Position numbers and translations under genes: made by a program. This document shows positions 1 through 7,867 of a stretch of DNA of 23,397 nucleotides, one piece after another. Positions within the stretch are counted from its first letter, which is position 1. Each line of letters begins with the position of its first letter. Below the pieces are notes generated by a model, which was not told the DNA's origin, did no database searches, and saw nothing but the letters and a program-made list of their open reading frames with translations. Location: contig JAITWW010000152.1 in assembly GCA_031285085.1 (NCBI GenBank), positions 1 to 23,397 of the forward strand. The letters are read 5' to 3'. The DNA comes from Candidatus Methanofilum arcanum (GTDB lineage Archaea; Halobacteriota; Methanomicrobia; Methanomicrobiales; Methanospirillaceae).

Positions 1-629
1 AGAAATTCATACTCTCGTTAAGAGTTTTTGAATAGAAATGAAATTCACTCTTTTTTTGATATTTTGGCAAAAATAAAGTTATTTGATAGTAGATTATACA
101 CAATAATTTATAACATATATTTTAATACAATAATAAAATTTATATACCCCAGGTGAGTTATAAATAGAATTTCAATAAAAATGTTTCAAAACAATGCGCG
201 ATACTATTGATGACTTTTTCTTTTTAGCTCGCTAATGCGTATAGTATAGAATGTTTAGTTGAGAAAATTGAAACTCTCACAACTTATCTCGTGTACCATG
301 GTGTATGAGGAAACACTATCACAAAATATTCGTACATGTGACAGATGAAATTGACAAGAATTACATGAGAAGGTTCTCAATAATGATTCAAAGATACCTA
401 TTCATCTCTTACAGGGCAGCCCCATAGGTGATTGCTTCCAAACAACTTTCTTATGTCAAAGAGCACCTATATATACAGTTTACTGCGTTCAGGGTACAAA
501 ACGGTAAAATTGTTGAGGGTATCATGGGTACCCTTTGAATAGCTCAATATATTTGTTTGGAAAAAGTGAATCAGCAATTTTCTGAAATTTGTCAAAACTG
601 AACTCGTCTGATTTATAACTTGCAAATCT
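1..629. other. AT-rich intergenic region without a recognisable gene
   Basis: No convincing coding region is visible on either strand. The left edge has a small hairpin (ACTCT at 11-15, AGAGT at 21-25) running into T25-29, and another T-run at about 50-57; either could end a gene lying to the left of the window. A CU/T-rich tract lies at 213-225. A TATA-like CTATATATA sits near 467-476 with no supported gene after it. A 6-bp hairpin, AGGGTA (516-521) with TACCCT (529-534), lies upstream of the TYW1 gene. A TATA-like ATTTATAA at 611-618 probably belongs to TYW1. Confidence 0.5.
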
Positions 630-674
630 GTGATAGAGGCCAATTGCGATGAAAAATGTGGATGTGAATATGTA

Positions 675-1646
675 GTGGGAAGACGACGATCTCACACTTG
701 GAATAGAAAAGAAGAGAATGAATCTTCTCAGTATGCACTTCGAAAGATGGGGTATCAGTTTTTCTCCCCGGAGTCATCTGCCGCTTTGAAGCCGTGCATG
801 TGGTGCAAACGTGCCATTATGGGCGAAGATATGTGTTATAAACATCAATTTTATGGGATCGAAAGCCATCGTTGTGTGCAACTGACACCCACTCTTTCCT
901 GCAATCATCGCTGCCTCTTCTGCTGGAGATCATTTGAACATACATATCCTCATGAACGAGATCTAAAACCGCAAGAGATCATTGACAGAGTACCATTCTT
1001 GCAAAAAAAGGCACTTGCAGGTTATAAAGTATCTCATAGAACAGATCCTATCAGATATCAAGAGTCACTCACCCCAAATCAGGTTGCAATCTCACTATCA
1101 GGTGAGCCAACACTTTATACACCCCTCCCCGAACTAATTGAGCTCTTGCATAAAAAGGAATGTACTACGTTTTTAGTTTCAAATGGCACAAATCCTGATA
1201 TGCTACGCAAATGTAGGCCATATCAGCTCTATATCTCACTCATTGCACCAGATCAAGATACCTATCATGCGGTTGCTCGTCCGCTGTATGATAGTTATGA
1301 GGATGTCCTACGCAGTCTGTCTGAGCTTGGAGATGCAAAAGATCAGCGAACCGCAATCAGGGTGACACTTGTATCTGGGCTCAATGATCATGATCCTGAT
1401 GGATACGCACGTATTATTCAGGACTCGGGTGCAGACTTCGTAGAGATAAAAGGGTATATGCATGTTGGATATAGTCAGTATCGTCTGAATCCAGATCATA
1501 TGCCATCACAAGAGGCAATTGTGAAATTTTCAGATATGATTATGCAACACAGTGATTATTCTGTTGTTGGGGTGAATGAAGCATCGAGGGTTGTGTGTTT
1601 AGGGCGTGACAGTGCTGTTTCGTCATCACAAAAATTAAACAAATAA
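675..1646 (+). CDS. taw1: tRNA 4-demethylwyosine synthase (TYW1/Taw1), radical SAM
   Basis: Makes the tricyclic imidazopurine of 4-demethylwyosine from m1G37 of tRNA-Phe and pyruvate, in the cytoplasm. Numbering from an upstream GTG at 630, the radical-SAM motif CNHRCLFC holds C91, C95 and C98. Three further cysteines spaced 13 apart (C56, C69, C82) match the second [4Fe-4S] cluster of archaeal TYW1. FYGIESHRC, ISLSGEPTLY, LYISL and GYMHVGYSQ are family signatures. Start choice: the frame opens at 612. GTG 630 would lie before the start site predicted from the TATA-like element at 611-618. GTG 675 has GGATGTGA at 660-667, 7 nt upstream, so 675 is preferred (323 aa); 630 would add 15 residues with three cysteines. 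No flavodoxin domain, as usual in archaea. Converges on the next gene. Confidence 0.93.
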   Translation: MGRRRSHTWNRKEENESSQYALRKMGYQFFSPESSAALKPCMWCKRAIMGEDMCYKHQFYGIESHRCVQLTPTLSCNHRCLFCWRSFEHTYPHERDLKPQEIIDRVPFLQKKALAGYKVSHRTDPIRYQESLTPNQVAISLSGEPTLYTPLPELIELLHKKECTTFLVSNGTNPDMLRKCRPYQLYISLIAPDQDTYHAVARPLYDSYEDVLRSLSELGDAKDQRTAIRVTLVSGLNDHDPDGYARIIQDSGADFVEIKGYMHVGYSQYRLNPDHMPSQEAIVKFSDMIMQHSDYSVVGVNEASRVVCLGRDSAVSSSQKLNK

Positions 1647-1676
1647 AATAAAAAATAAAAAAATAATTTTATTTTT
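1643..1676. terminator. Bidirectional A/T-rich terminator between convergent genes
   Basis: The stretch between the two convergent stop codons is almost pure A and T. T-runs occur on the + strand at 1667-1670 and 1672-1677, and A-runs at 1649-1663 give T-runs on the - strand. Archaeal termination depends largely on oligo-T tracts, so this probably ends both TYW1 and the acyl-CoA synthetase gene. Confidence 0.5.
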
Positions 1677-3743
1677 TCAGTACAACCCTATGCCTTTTGC
1701 TCTGAACTTCTGTGCCATCATCCTTCCCACAACACGATAGGTATAATCGAGCTCATCAAAGTTTGGAAGGCCAATCTCGTGCAGACTCTTGCGCCCACCT
1801 TCAACCCACTCCCCTCCGAGTAAGGTTGGAATAATTCTCTTGTCAGTCTTCTCTGAAAGCTCAAGAATCAGCTCAGCAACCCGTTCAGATGATAAGATAT
1901 TGTTTGGGAATCCTATCATAAAGCACATATCCCAGAGATCGGAGTGCTTTGCAAGCACATCAAATGTCTTCTGAAATCGCGTATCGGTTGCATCCCCAAG
2001 CAGATCAATTGGATTTCCTTTATTCCAGAACTCTGGGAGGAATACATTAAGCTCATCGATAACATCTTGTGGCAGATCAATGATCTCAACCCCATATCGC
2101 TCAGCATAGTCAGTTGAAAGAACAGCAAACCCACCTGCATTCGTAACAACCACCGCTCGTCTGCCTTTTGGATATCCTTTTGGATGGGACAACATCTCCG
2201 CTGCATAGAATGCAGAGGTGAGATCATGAACAAGGAGCACACCAGATTTTTTAAATGCCTCCATATATACTTCCCATGATCCAGAAAGCGAACCGGTGTG
2301 AGATGCAGCAGCTGCCTGACCTCGCTTTGAAGATCCTGCTTTTAAGGCAATCACTGGCTTGTGCTTGGTAACCTCACTTACAACCTCTAAAAATGCTTTT
2401 CCATTTTTAATCTGTTCTACATATAAGATAATGGCCTTCGTATTTGGATCTGCATCAGCCCATCTCAGGTAATCAAAGAAGTTCAGATCTGCTTGGTTTC
2501 CAACAGAAACAACCATTGAGTACCCAATACCACGAACCAGTGACCAATCAACAACCGTGTTTACGATCGCACCACTCTGGGATATAAACGCGATATTACC
2601 CGGGTTTGGTGATTTCTTCACATAGGTTGTATCCACCTTAATGGGAGGGATAATAAGTCCAAGACAGTTTGGTCCTACAATACGGGTACCGTACTTCCGT
2701 GCAATGGCAACAACTTCACGTTCAAGATCGGCTCCTTCCTGACTCATCTCTTTAAAGCCAGCGGTAATCACCACAGCAACCTTTACTCCCTTCTGACCAC
2801 ACTCTTCCATTACTGATGGTACAATGCGTCCAGGAACGGTGATGACTACCATATCCACTGTTTCTTCAGGAATATCAAGCACAGATGGATAGACCTTGCG
2901 CCCCATAATCACATCTCGCTTATTATTTACCGGGTAGAGTGGCCCATCAAAATCAAGAAGATTACGCATACAGGCATATCCCATCTTACCTGGATCATCA
3001 GATGCCCCGATAACAGCGATAGTCTTTGGATTAAAGTAATCAAGGGGTACTTCTTCGTACTCTTCACCTTGAAGCGCCTCTAGATCATCACTCATAATAA
3101 TTGCAGAGTCTAGCGCACATGCTCCTTTTTCGTACAAGCGCAGTGGGTTAATATCAAACTCTGTGATGTCATTCTCTGCAAACATCTTGCATGCACCAAC
3201 CAGGATCTTGACAAGCAACTCCTCATCTTTTGGACCATCACCACGATATCCTGCGATAAGTTTATAAGATTTTATCTCACGAATCATCTCGCGGATTTCA
3301 GGTTCTGTAACGGGGAGAATGCGAAGGCTCACGTCGTGCAATAGCTCAACGAGCACACCCCCAATGCCAAAGGAGATAACTTTTCCAAATGTTGCATCTG
3401 TTTTTCCACCGATGAGTAACTCAACACCACCAGATTGTGCCATTTCAACAACAATCACGCCAAGAATCTCTGCTTTTGAATCATATGCTGACGCATTTTT
3501 TATGATTTTATGGTATGCAGAGATTGCATCTTCCCTTGAGGTAACACCAACAATAACTCCACCAGCATCACTCTTATGAAGGATCTGGGGGGAGACGATC
3601 TTCATGACAACTGGAAACCCAATTTTTGCCGCAATATCAGCTGCTTCCTCAGGTGTCGTGGCAATTCCATATTCTGGGGCTGGAATATCGTACTTCTTTA
3701 ATAGGTCATATCCTTCTGCTTCTGTTAAAACCCATTCGGTCAT
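1677..3743 (-). CDS. Acetate/acyl-CoA ligase (ADP-forming), fused beta-alpha
   Basis: Interconverts acetate (or another acid), CoA and ATP with acyl-CoA, ADP and phosphate; in a methanogen the likely role is acetate activation or salvage. Residues 1-230 are the ATP-grasp (beta) part, with HKSDAGG at H56. After about residue 250 comes the CoA-binding and ligase (alpha) part, beginning NPKTIAVIGASDDPGKMG. The SHTGSLSGS motif supplies the phosphorylated histidine, H482. The domain order is ATP-grasp first, the reverse of many bacterial fusions. The start at 3743 (688 aa) is chosen because AGGAGA (3751-3756) lies 7 nt upstream; an in-frame ATG at 3809 would add 22 unlikely residues. Monocistronic, with its own TATA and a palindromic candidate operator upstream. 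The acid substrate cannot be told from sequence. Confidence 0.9.
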   Translation of the reverse strand: MTEWVLTEAEGYDLLKKYDIPAPEYGIATTPEEAADIAAKIGFPVVMKIVSPQILHKSDAGGVIVGVTSREDAISAYHKIIKNASAYDSKAEILGVIVVEMAQSGGVELLIGGKTDATFGKVISFGIGGVLVELLHDVSLRILPVTEPEIREMIREIKSYKLIAGYRGDGPKDEELLVKILVGACKMFAENDITEFDINPLRLYEKGACALDSAIIMSDDLEALQGEEYEEVPLDYFNPKTIAVIGASDDPGKMGYACMRNLLDFDGPLYPVNNKRDVIMGRKVYPSVLDIPEETVDMVVITVPGRIVPSVMEECGQKGVKVAVVITAGFKEMSQEGADLEREVVAIARKYGTRIVGPNCLGLIIPPIKVDTTYVKKSPNPGNIAFISQSGAIVNTVVDWSLVRGIGYSMVVSVGNQADLNFFDYLRWADADPNTKAIILYVEQIKNGKAFLEVVSEVTKHKPVIALKAGSSKRGQAAAASHTGSLSGSWEVYMEAFKKSGVLLVHDLTSAFYAAEMLSHPKGYPKGRRAVVVTNAGGFAVLSTDYAERYGVEIIDLPQDVIDELNVFLPEFWNKGNPIDLLGDATDTRFQKTFDVLAKHSDLWDMCFMIGFPNNILSSERVAELILELSEKTDKRIIPTLLGGEWVEGGRKSLHEIGLPNFDELDYTYRVVGRMMAQKFRAKGIGLY

Positions 3744-3810
3744 GGAAATATCTCCTTTACATAGATACATAGATTTGACACTCTCGCTGTCACAAGAGAG
3801 TACCTTCACT

Positions 3811-3836
3811 AAATGACGAAATGCATATCGTCATTT
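3811..3836. promoter_or_regulatory. Near-perfect 26-bp palindrome, candidate operator in the ACD leader
   Basis: Half-sites AAATGACGA (3811-3819) and TCGTCATTT (3828-3836) are perfect inverted repeats of 9 bp. The 8-bp spacer contains the palindrome ATGCAT, so 12 of the 13 symmetric base pairs match. It lies about 70 bp upstream of the ACD start codon and just downstream of the start site predicted from the TATA at 3864-3874. A repressor bound there could block ACD transcription. An RNA hairpin in the leader is the alternative. Confidence 0.6.
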
Positions 3837-3863
3837 GTATATCATACTTGTTGAGAGCCCATT

Positions 3864-3874
3864 CATATAAATAT
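3864..3874 (-). promoter_or_regulatory. TATA box of the ADP-forming acyl-CoA synthetase gene
   Basis: On the - strand this reads ATATTTATATG, an archaeal TATA-like element. It predicts a transcription start near 3840-3848, about 100 nt upstream of the start codon at 3743. A second dyad, CGATTT (3881-3886) with AAATCG (3893-3898) and an internal TTTCATGAAA, lies just upstream where an activator or TFB contact could be. Confidence 0.4.
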
Positions 3875-3955
3875 TTGTAACGATTTTTCATGAAATCGGT
3901 TTATGAGACGAATCAAGAATATTATGTGATGCACATATGCACTTGTCAATGAAAA

Positions 3956-3965
3956 AAATATAAAA
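3956..3965 (+). promoter_or_regulatory. TATA box of tbp
   Basis: AAATATAAAA follows an A-rich BRE-like stretch. The predicted start site, about 25 bp from the box centre, is near 3986, leaving a leader of only about 10 nt before the ATG at 3997. No Shine-Dalgarno sequence is visible, so tbp is probably translated from a nearly leaderless mRNA. Confidence 0.5.
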
Positions 3966-3996
3966 CCTATTTAAGATCATCAGTCGAATTTATAGC

Positions 3997-4560
3997 ATGA
4001 CTGCAACTCCCGAGGACTCTTTACGGATCGAAAACATTGTAGCTTCGGCAAAGGTTGCAGATACGCTTGATTTAGTTCAAATATCAGAACGGGTAACTTT
4101 TGCAGAGTATAATAAAAAAAGGTTTCCTGGTGTTGTCATCCGGATAAATGAGCCAAAACTTGCAATTCTGATGTTTGGTTCTGGAAAAGTTGTACTCACT
4201 GGTGCAAAAAATATTGACAGCCTTGATAAAGGACTTGAGTATCTTTCAACCGAGCTACGCTTATTAGATATCGCATTATATGATAATCTTGAGTATCAGG
4301 TGCAAAACATCGTTACTTCTGCTGACCTTGGAACTACTATAAATCTGAATAAAATTGCTATTGGTTTTAATCTTGAACAGATAGAGTATGAACCTGAACA
4401 GTTCCCAGGCCTTGTCTATCGAATGAAGGAGCCAAAGGTTGTCGTGCTTATTTTTGGGTCGGGAAAACTCATTATCACAGGGGGGAAAAGAGAAGAGGAT
4501 GCAAAACATGCAGTCAAAAACATCATACATGCTCTCTCAACCACTGGGGTTCTTTCATGA
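3997..4560 (+). CDS. tbp: TATA-box-binding protein (TBP)
   Basis: General transcription factor that binds and bends the TATA box and recruits TFB and RNA polymerase. The 187 residues form the usual two direct repeats, about 7-95 and 98-185. Each has a matched core: FPGVVIRINEPK then LMFGSGKVVLTG in the first, and FPGLVYRMKEPK then LIFGSGKLIITG in the second. The DNA-intercalating phenylalanines are present in both. Length is typical and there is no acidic C-terminal tail. The stop TGA overlaps the ATG of the next gene (ATGA), so tbp and raSEA are probably cotranscribed and translationally coupled. Methanogens can carry more than one TBP; whether this is the main copy cannot be told here. Confidence 0.96.
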   Translation: MTATPEDSLRIENIVASAKVADTLDLVQISERVTFAEYNKKRFPGVVIRINEPKLAILMFGSGKVVLTGAKNIDSLDKGLEYLSTELRLLDIALYDNLEYQVQNIVTSADLGTTINLNKIAIGFNLEQIEYEPEQFPGLVYRMKEPKVVVLIFGSGKLIITGGKREEDAKHAVKNIIHALSTTGVLS

Positions 4561-5603
4561 ATGCACATCCATCTGCATTCACAGGTCAGATGTCATCAGT
4601 ATCATCAAATCAGATGGGAAAAAAAACAAGCGTCAAAGAGGATGTGATAAAACCTCTTGCGGTATGGGAAGGATCTGATCGCATACAAGAGAGTGTTGTT
4701 GATACACTTACCATTATTTTAAAAAGTAATGGATGCAGCTGGAATGGATGCCGCATGTGTAGCTATCGGCATGAACGATACACTCCAACCGAGGGTCAAA
4801 ATGTCACTGAGCATATGCTTGCACAGATGTTGTATGTTGCACAAAACTATGATTATACAAATCGCCCAGTCATAAAGATCTACACCTCAGGGAGTTTTTT
4901 TGACAAACAAGAGGTTCCAGAGCAGGTGCGCAAGGAGGTTGCAAAACAGTTTGAGGGAAAGACACTCATTGTGGAGAGTCGGGCAGAGTATGCTGATGCA
5001 GAGATAATCTCTGATTTTTGTGAAACTCTCAACTCTGATGATCCATTATATGTTGCAATTGGACTTGAGAGCTCAAGTGATGTTATTCGAGATCGTTCAA
5101 TTCATAAGGGATTTTCTTTTGATGAGTACAAAGAAGCCACAAAAAGAGTTCATAAGGCAGGTGCACGTGTGAAAACATATCTCTTGCAAAAGCCTGCGTT
5201 TCTGACAGAGCAAGAAGCATTAACAGATATGCACCGCTCTATAGTAGATATTATGCCATATACAGATCTCATCTCACTAAATCCCTGTACCGTGCAAAAA
5301 AATACAGAGCTTGAGCGTCTTTGGAAACAGGGTTCCTATCGTCCTCCCTATCTGTGGAGTGTGCTTGATGTGCTTATCAAGGCTCCTGTTCATGTAAGCT
5401 GTGATCCCCTCGGTGGAGGAAAGCGCAGAGGGGCATCAAACTGCTCAGTATGCAGCAAAACGATTGTGGATGGGATTTATGATTACTCTTTAACCTCTGA
5501 TCGTGAGCTGCTTCACTCACTTGCAGAGATCCCATGTGACTGTAAAGAGTTGTGGGAGTTTGTATTAGCAGAGGAACGATCGTACAATATGCCACTCGCT
5601 TAG
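4557..5603 (+). CDS. raSEA: Archaeosine biosynthesis radical SAM protein RaSEA
   Basis: With ArcS, RaSEA completes the G+ (archaeosine) modification at position 15 of archaeal tRNA: ArcS attaches lysine to preQ0 and RaSEA cleaves the adduct by radical chemistry. The SAM-cluster motif is visible as NGCSWNGCRMCSY with C60, C65 and C68 (CX4CX2C spacing). A radical-SAM barrel follows (IKIYTSGSFFD, VAIGLESSS). A cysteine-rich C-terminus (C282, C296, C299, C327, C329) probably binds a metal. The start ATG overlaps the tbp stop by 4 nt. The first 25-30 residues are low-complexity, so initiation a little downstream is possible. ArcS is not in this window. Ends in TAG. Confidence 0.85.
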   Translation: MNAHPSAFTGQMSSVSSNQMGKKTSVKEDVIKPLAVWEGSDRIQESVVDTLTIILKSNGCSWNGCRMCSYRHERYTPTEGQNVTEHMLAQMLYVAQNYDYTNRPVIKIYTSGSFFDKQEVPEQVRKEVAKQFEGKTLIVESRAEYADAEIISDFCETLNSDDPLYVAIGLESSSDVIRDRSIHKGFSFDEYKEATKRVHKAGARVKTYLLQKPAFLTEQEALTDMHRSIVDIMPYTDLISLNPCTVQKNTELERLWKQGSYRPPYLWSVLDVLIKAPVHVSCDPLGGGKRRGASNCSVCSKTIVDGIYDYSLTSDRELLHSLAEIPCDCKELWEFVLAEERSYNMPLA

Positions 5604-5619
5604 ATAGCACTCTTGGAAT

Positions 5620-6258
5620 TTACAGAAATTTTGAGAGATCTCGATTTAAAATTTCTTTTGCTGCGCTGTGTGAGATTCCAGAACCAAAAACAACGTTTTC
5701 TCGTGTTTTTCCATCCATAAGATCATGGGGGGCATGTGAATCAGAGTTTACCACAAGTGTTGCACCGGTATCTTCTGCAATACGAGCAACATGTCCATTT
5801 GTGCGGTTGTGACCACCTCTTGCCGTCAGCTCAAGCCAGATGTCGTGATGCATAGCAGATTTTGCGTCAAAATGTGTGATAAAACCAGGATGTGCAAGAA
5901 CATCTACATATGGGCATGAACATGCAGCAGCATTTGTACCTGGTAACACTGGCTCTACTGTTGTTTCTCCATGCACAATAACGATATCTGCTCCTTGTTC
6001 TTTTGCATACTGTGCCATGTTCCCGATATCAGCAGGAAGGGTATGGGTAAGTTCAACTCCTGCAAGCAGGGTTATCCCATGCTCCTTCGCCGTACTTCTC
6101 ATTTTTGGAATGGATTGGATGATGATGTCTATGTTTGTCCAATCAACATGATCACAGATTGCAAGGATCTGATACCCACACACCGCTGCTCGGCGAATTA
6201 ACTCAGCAGGGATGAGATCTCCATCTGAAAAAGTGGTATGGGTGTGTAAATCGTACAT
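5620..6258 (-). CDS. PHP-domain phosphoesterase (histidinol-phosphatase-like)
   Basis: A 212-residue single PHP domain, a metal-dependent phosphoesterase fold. The motifs appear in order: DLHTHTTFSDG (H5, H7), CDHVDW (D36, H37), GVELTHT, IVHGET, LAHPGF and NSDSHAP, which would give the multi-metal site. The substrate is not known; histidinol phosphate or a nucleotide-type phosphate are family possibilities. It is not the RNase P subunit Rpp30, which lacks this complete metal-ligand set. It lies 43 nt downstream of srp19 on the same strand and is probably cotranscribed with it. It converges on raSEA with a 16-nt gap. Confidence 0.82.
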   Translation of the reverse strand: MYDLHTHTTFSDGDLIPAELIRRAAVCGYQILAICDHVDWTNIDIIIQSIPKMRSTAKEHGITLLAGVELTHTLPADIGNMAQYAKEQGADIVIVHGETTVEPVLPGTNAAACSCPYVDVLAHPGFITHFDAKSAMHHDIWLELTARGGHNRTNGHVARIAEDTGATLVVNSDSHAPHDLMDGKTRENVVFGSGISHSAAKEILNRDLSKFL

Positions 6259-6301
6259 GGTATCGCTGTATCTCTATCAAGGGGCTGTTTCCTATTGTTT
6301 C

Positions 6302-6664
6302 CTACTGTTTTGCTCTTTTTTTTGGATGTACACTTGCTTTTGCCTCTCCCTTTTTCGCACGCTTGAGGCGAGCCCGGTGGGCTTTTGTGGGATCATCTTT
6401 GACAACAATATCTTTTGCGACTTTGAGCAGAAGTTCTTGTTTTGAGCCTGTATGGGTAACTACCGCTCTCCCATCTCCTTTCCACCAGCATGAAGGATGA
6501 GGTTTGTCTTCTATCTGATAAGAAAGTCTATTTTTTTTGAGTGCAATAATGATGTCCTTCATGCTGGGATCCGGCTTCGCGATGGAGAGAGGAATACGCC
6601 GTCCTTGCTCTCGTGTACTATGAGAGTCAAAGTAGCATGGATAGATGATACACTCTTTTTTCAT
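6302..6664 (-). CDS. srp19: Signal recognition particle 19 kDa protein SRP19
   Basis: Binds SRP (7S) RNA and orders helices 6 and 8 so that SRP54 can bind; part of cotranslational membrane targeting. The 120 residues show the family pattern: IIYPCYFDSHSTREQGRRIP at the N-terminus, SMKDIIIALKK, PHPSCWWKGDGR, and a strongly basic tail rich in K and R. Length is normal. The start at 6664 falls about 25 bp from a - strand TATA (TATTTATAG, 6684-6692), suggesting a leaderless or almost leaderless transcript. It shares its short upstream region with hypB. Ends in TAG. Confidence 0.93.
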   Translation of the reverse strand: MKKECIIYPCYFDSHSTREQGRRIPLSIAKPDPSMKDIIIALKKNRLSYQIEDKPHPSCWWKGDGRAVVTHTGSKQELLLKVAKDIVVKDDPTKAHRARLKRAKKGEAKASVHPKKRAKQ

Positions 6665-6683
6665 CTGCAGCTGTTCGCTGTAT

Positions 6684-6702
6684 TTCTATAAATACCTATA
6701 AA
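6684..6702. promoter_or_regulatory. Overlapping divergent TATA elements for srp19 and hypB
   Basis: The 56 bp between the two start codons hold CTATAAATA and CTATAAAC on the + strand. Read on the - strand the same region gives TATTTATAG. A start site about 25 bp away lands almost exactly on each start codon (6664 and 6721), so both genes appear leaderless from a single compact bidirectional promoter. Confidence 0.45.
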
Positions 6703-6720
6703 CAATTAGCGAGAATATGT

Positions 6721-7374
6721 ATGCATATGCATCATATTGATGTCTCTATCGAAAAGAGTGTTTTTGATACAAATAAGCACCTTGCAGAGAAAAATGCTGA
6801 GCATCTCAGTTCTCATGGAGTGCGTTCTTTTGATCTCCTTGGAGGGATTGGCTCAGGAAAAACAGCATTAATCGAGCAGATCGCCCCACGCCTGAAAACA
6901 CGTGGTCTTTTTCTTGGGGCGATCGCTGGTGATGTATATGGAGATGATGATTTTAAACGGGTTATATCCCTTGGTATTCCTGCATATAATGTAAACACCG
7001 GAAAAGAATGTCATCTTGATGCTCATATGGTTGAGCATGCACTTGATCATCTTCCCCTTGATGAGATTGACATTTTGTTCATTGAGAATGTAGGAAATAT
7101 GGTATGCCCAACAGATTTTCATCTTGGAGCTGAGAAAAGAATCGTGGTGATCTCAACAACAGAGGGGGATGATGTAGTAAATAAGCATCCCATGATGTTT
7201 CGTGACTGCACCATTGCAGTGCTCAATAAAATAGATCTTGCTGATGCTGTTGGTGCGAGCCTTGAGAGAATGGAAGCTGATATGAAGCGTTATAACCCTG
7301 GAATCAAGATCTTTTTGACAAATATGAAGACAGGGGAGGGAGTTGAAGCGCTTCTTGATGAGATTTTAGCATGA
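6721..7374 (+). CDS. hypB: Hydrogenase/urease nickel incorporation GTPase HypB
   Basis: SIMIBI-class GTPase that, with HypA, delivers Ni2+ to the active site of [NiFe] hydrogenases. The P-loop GGIGSGKT is at residues 41-48 and the guanine-specificity motif NKID at 169-172. The GTP-dependent nickel/zinc site is visible as C97-H98 (KECHLDAH) and C129 (NMVCPTDFHLG). Length is that of archaeal HypB without a long histidine-rich tail; only MHMHH at the N-terminus hints at extra metal binding. ATG 6721 is chosen because the TATA upstream predicts a start there; ATG 6727 is an alternative. No hydrogenase structural gene or hypA is nearby, so it is an isolated maturation gene. Confidence 0.95.
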   Translation: MHMHHIDVSIEKSVFDTNKHLAEKNAEHLSSHGVRSFDLLGGIGSGKTALIEQIAPRLKTRGLFLGAIAGDVYGDDDFKRVISLGIPAYNVNTGKECHLDAHMVEHALDHLPLDEIDILFIENVGNMVCPTDFHLGAEKRIVVISTTEGDDVVNKHPMMFRDCTIAVLNKIDLADAVGASLERMEADMKRYNPGIKIFLTNMKTGEGVEALLDEILA

Positions 7375-7418
7375 GATCCCTCTTCTTTTCTTGTAAAATA
7401 CGAAGGGTAAATCAGAAT

Positions 7419-7838
7419 TTAGATATCAAAACTCTCAGACTGAAAGTTTGCATAATATCTTCCACTTTCTGCGGTGAATCGAAGAACACAATAATCAGGG
7501 TCGGTAACACCTTTTGAGTAGTACATGGTATCCCCTTCTTGCCATATCCTCTCTTTACTTGCATTATCTTCTAATACTTCCATGACACCTTTGAGCATGA
7601 CGCCACGGAAAAATCTTCGATCAAAGAAATAAATACATGCCAGCTGATTTTTTCGATACTGCGCAACACGCATCGATGATGTATTTGTCGTAAAATAAAA
7701 CGTTTTAATACCTTCACGAACTCGTGGTGGTAACATTGCTTTTGTATTTGGAAAGCCATCACTATCCACAGAGCTTATGAGGGCGACCTTTTGTTTATCA
7801 ATCAGATTCCCTATTGTTTTTTCTGCGTCTCTTAACAT
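7419..7838 (-). CDS. Pyridoxamine-5'-phosphate-oxidase-like flavoprotein
   Basis: A 139-residue split-barrel protein of the PPOX / general-stress-26-like class, which usually binds FMN or a related flavin (possibly F420 or haem in some branches). Visible pattern: an N-terminal helix, VALISSVDSDGFPNTKAMLPP, FYFTTNTSSMRVAQYRKN, ACIYFFD, and GVMLKGVMEV. The substrate is unknown. The start at 7838 has a strong Shine-Dalgarno AGGAGG within 7843-7850. It lies 29 nt downstream of the GNAT gene on the same strand, so the two may be cotranscribed. It converges on hypB. Confidence 0.82.
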   Translation of the reverse strand: MLRDAEKTIGNLIDKQKVALISSVDSDGFPNTKAMLPPRVREGIKTFYFTTNTSSMRVAQYRKNQLACIYFFDRRFFRGVMLKGVMEVLEDNASKERIWQEGDTMYYSKGVTDPDYCVLRFTAESGRYYANFQSESFDI

Positions 7839-7867
7839 AATATTCCTCCTTTTCCTATATCCTGGTT

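Noticed and set aside
201..247. Inverted repeat ATACTAT / ATAGTAT with a 33-nt loop
   Set aside because: Seven A/T-rich base pairs across a long loop are expected by chance in this AT-rich region.
297..304. Palindrome ACCATGGT and KpnI-like GGGTACCC (526-533)
   Set aside because: Too short to be meaningful without conservation or a nearby gene start.
380..505. A frame of about 50 codons open on the + strand (contains LLQGSPIGDCFQTTF)
   Set aside because: No start codon with a ribosome-binding site, bounded by stops, no recognisable family; treated as chance or an unidentifiable decayed gene.
5620..6258. RNase P subunit Rpp30, because of length and PHP-like fold
   Set aside because: The complete set of PHP metal ligands (HTH, DH, HGE, HPG, DSH) is present, which Rpp30 lacks.
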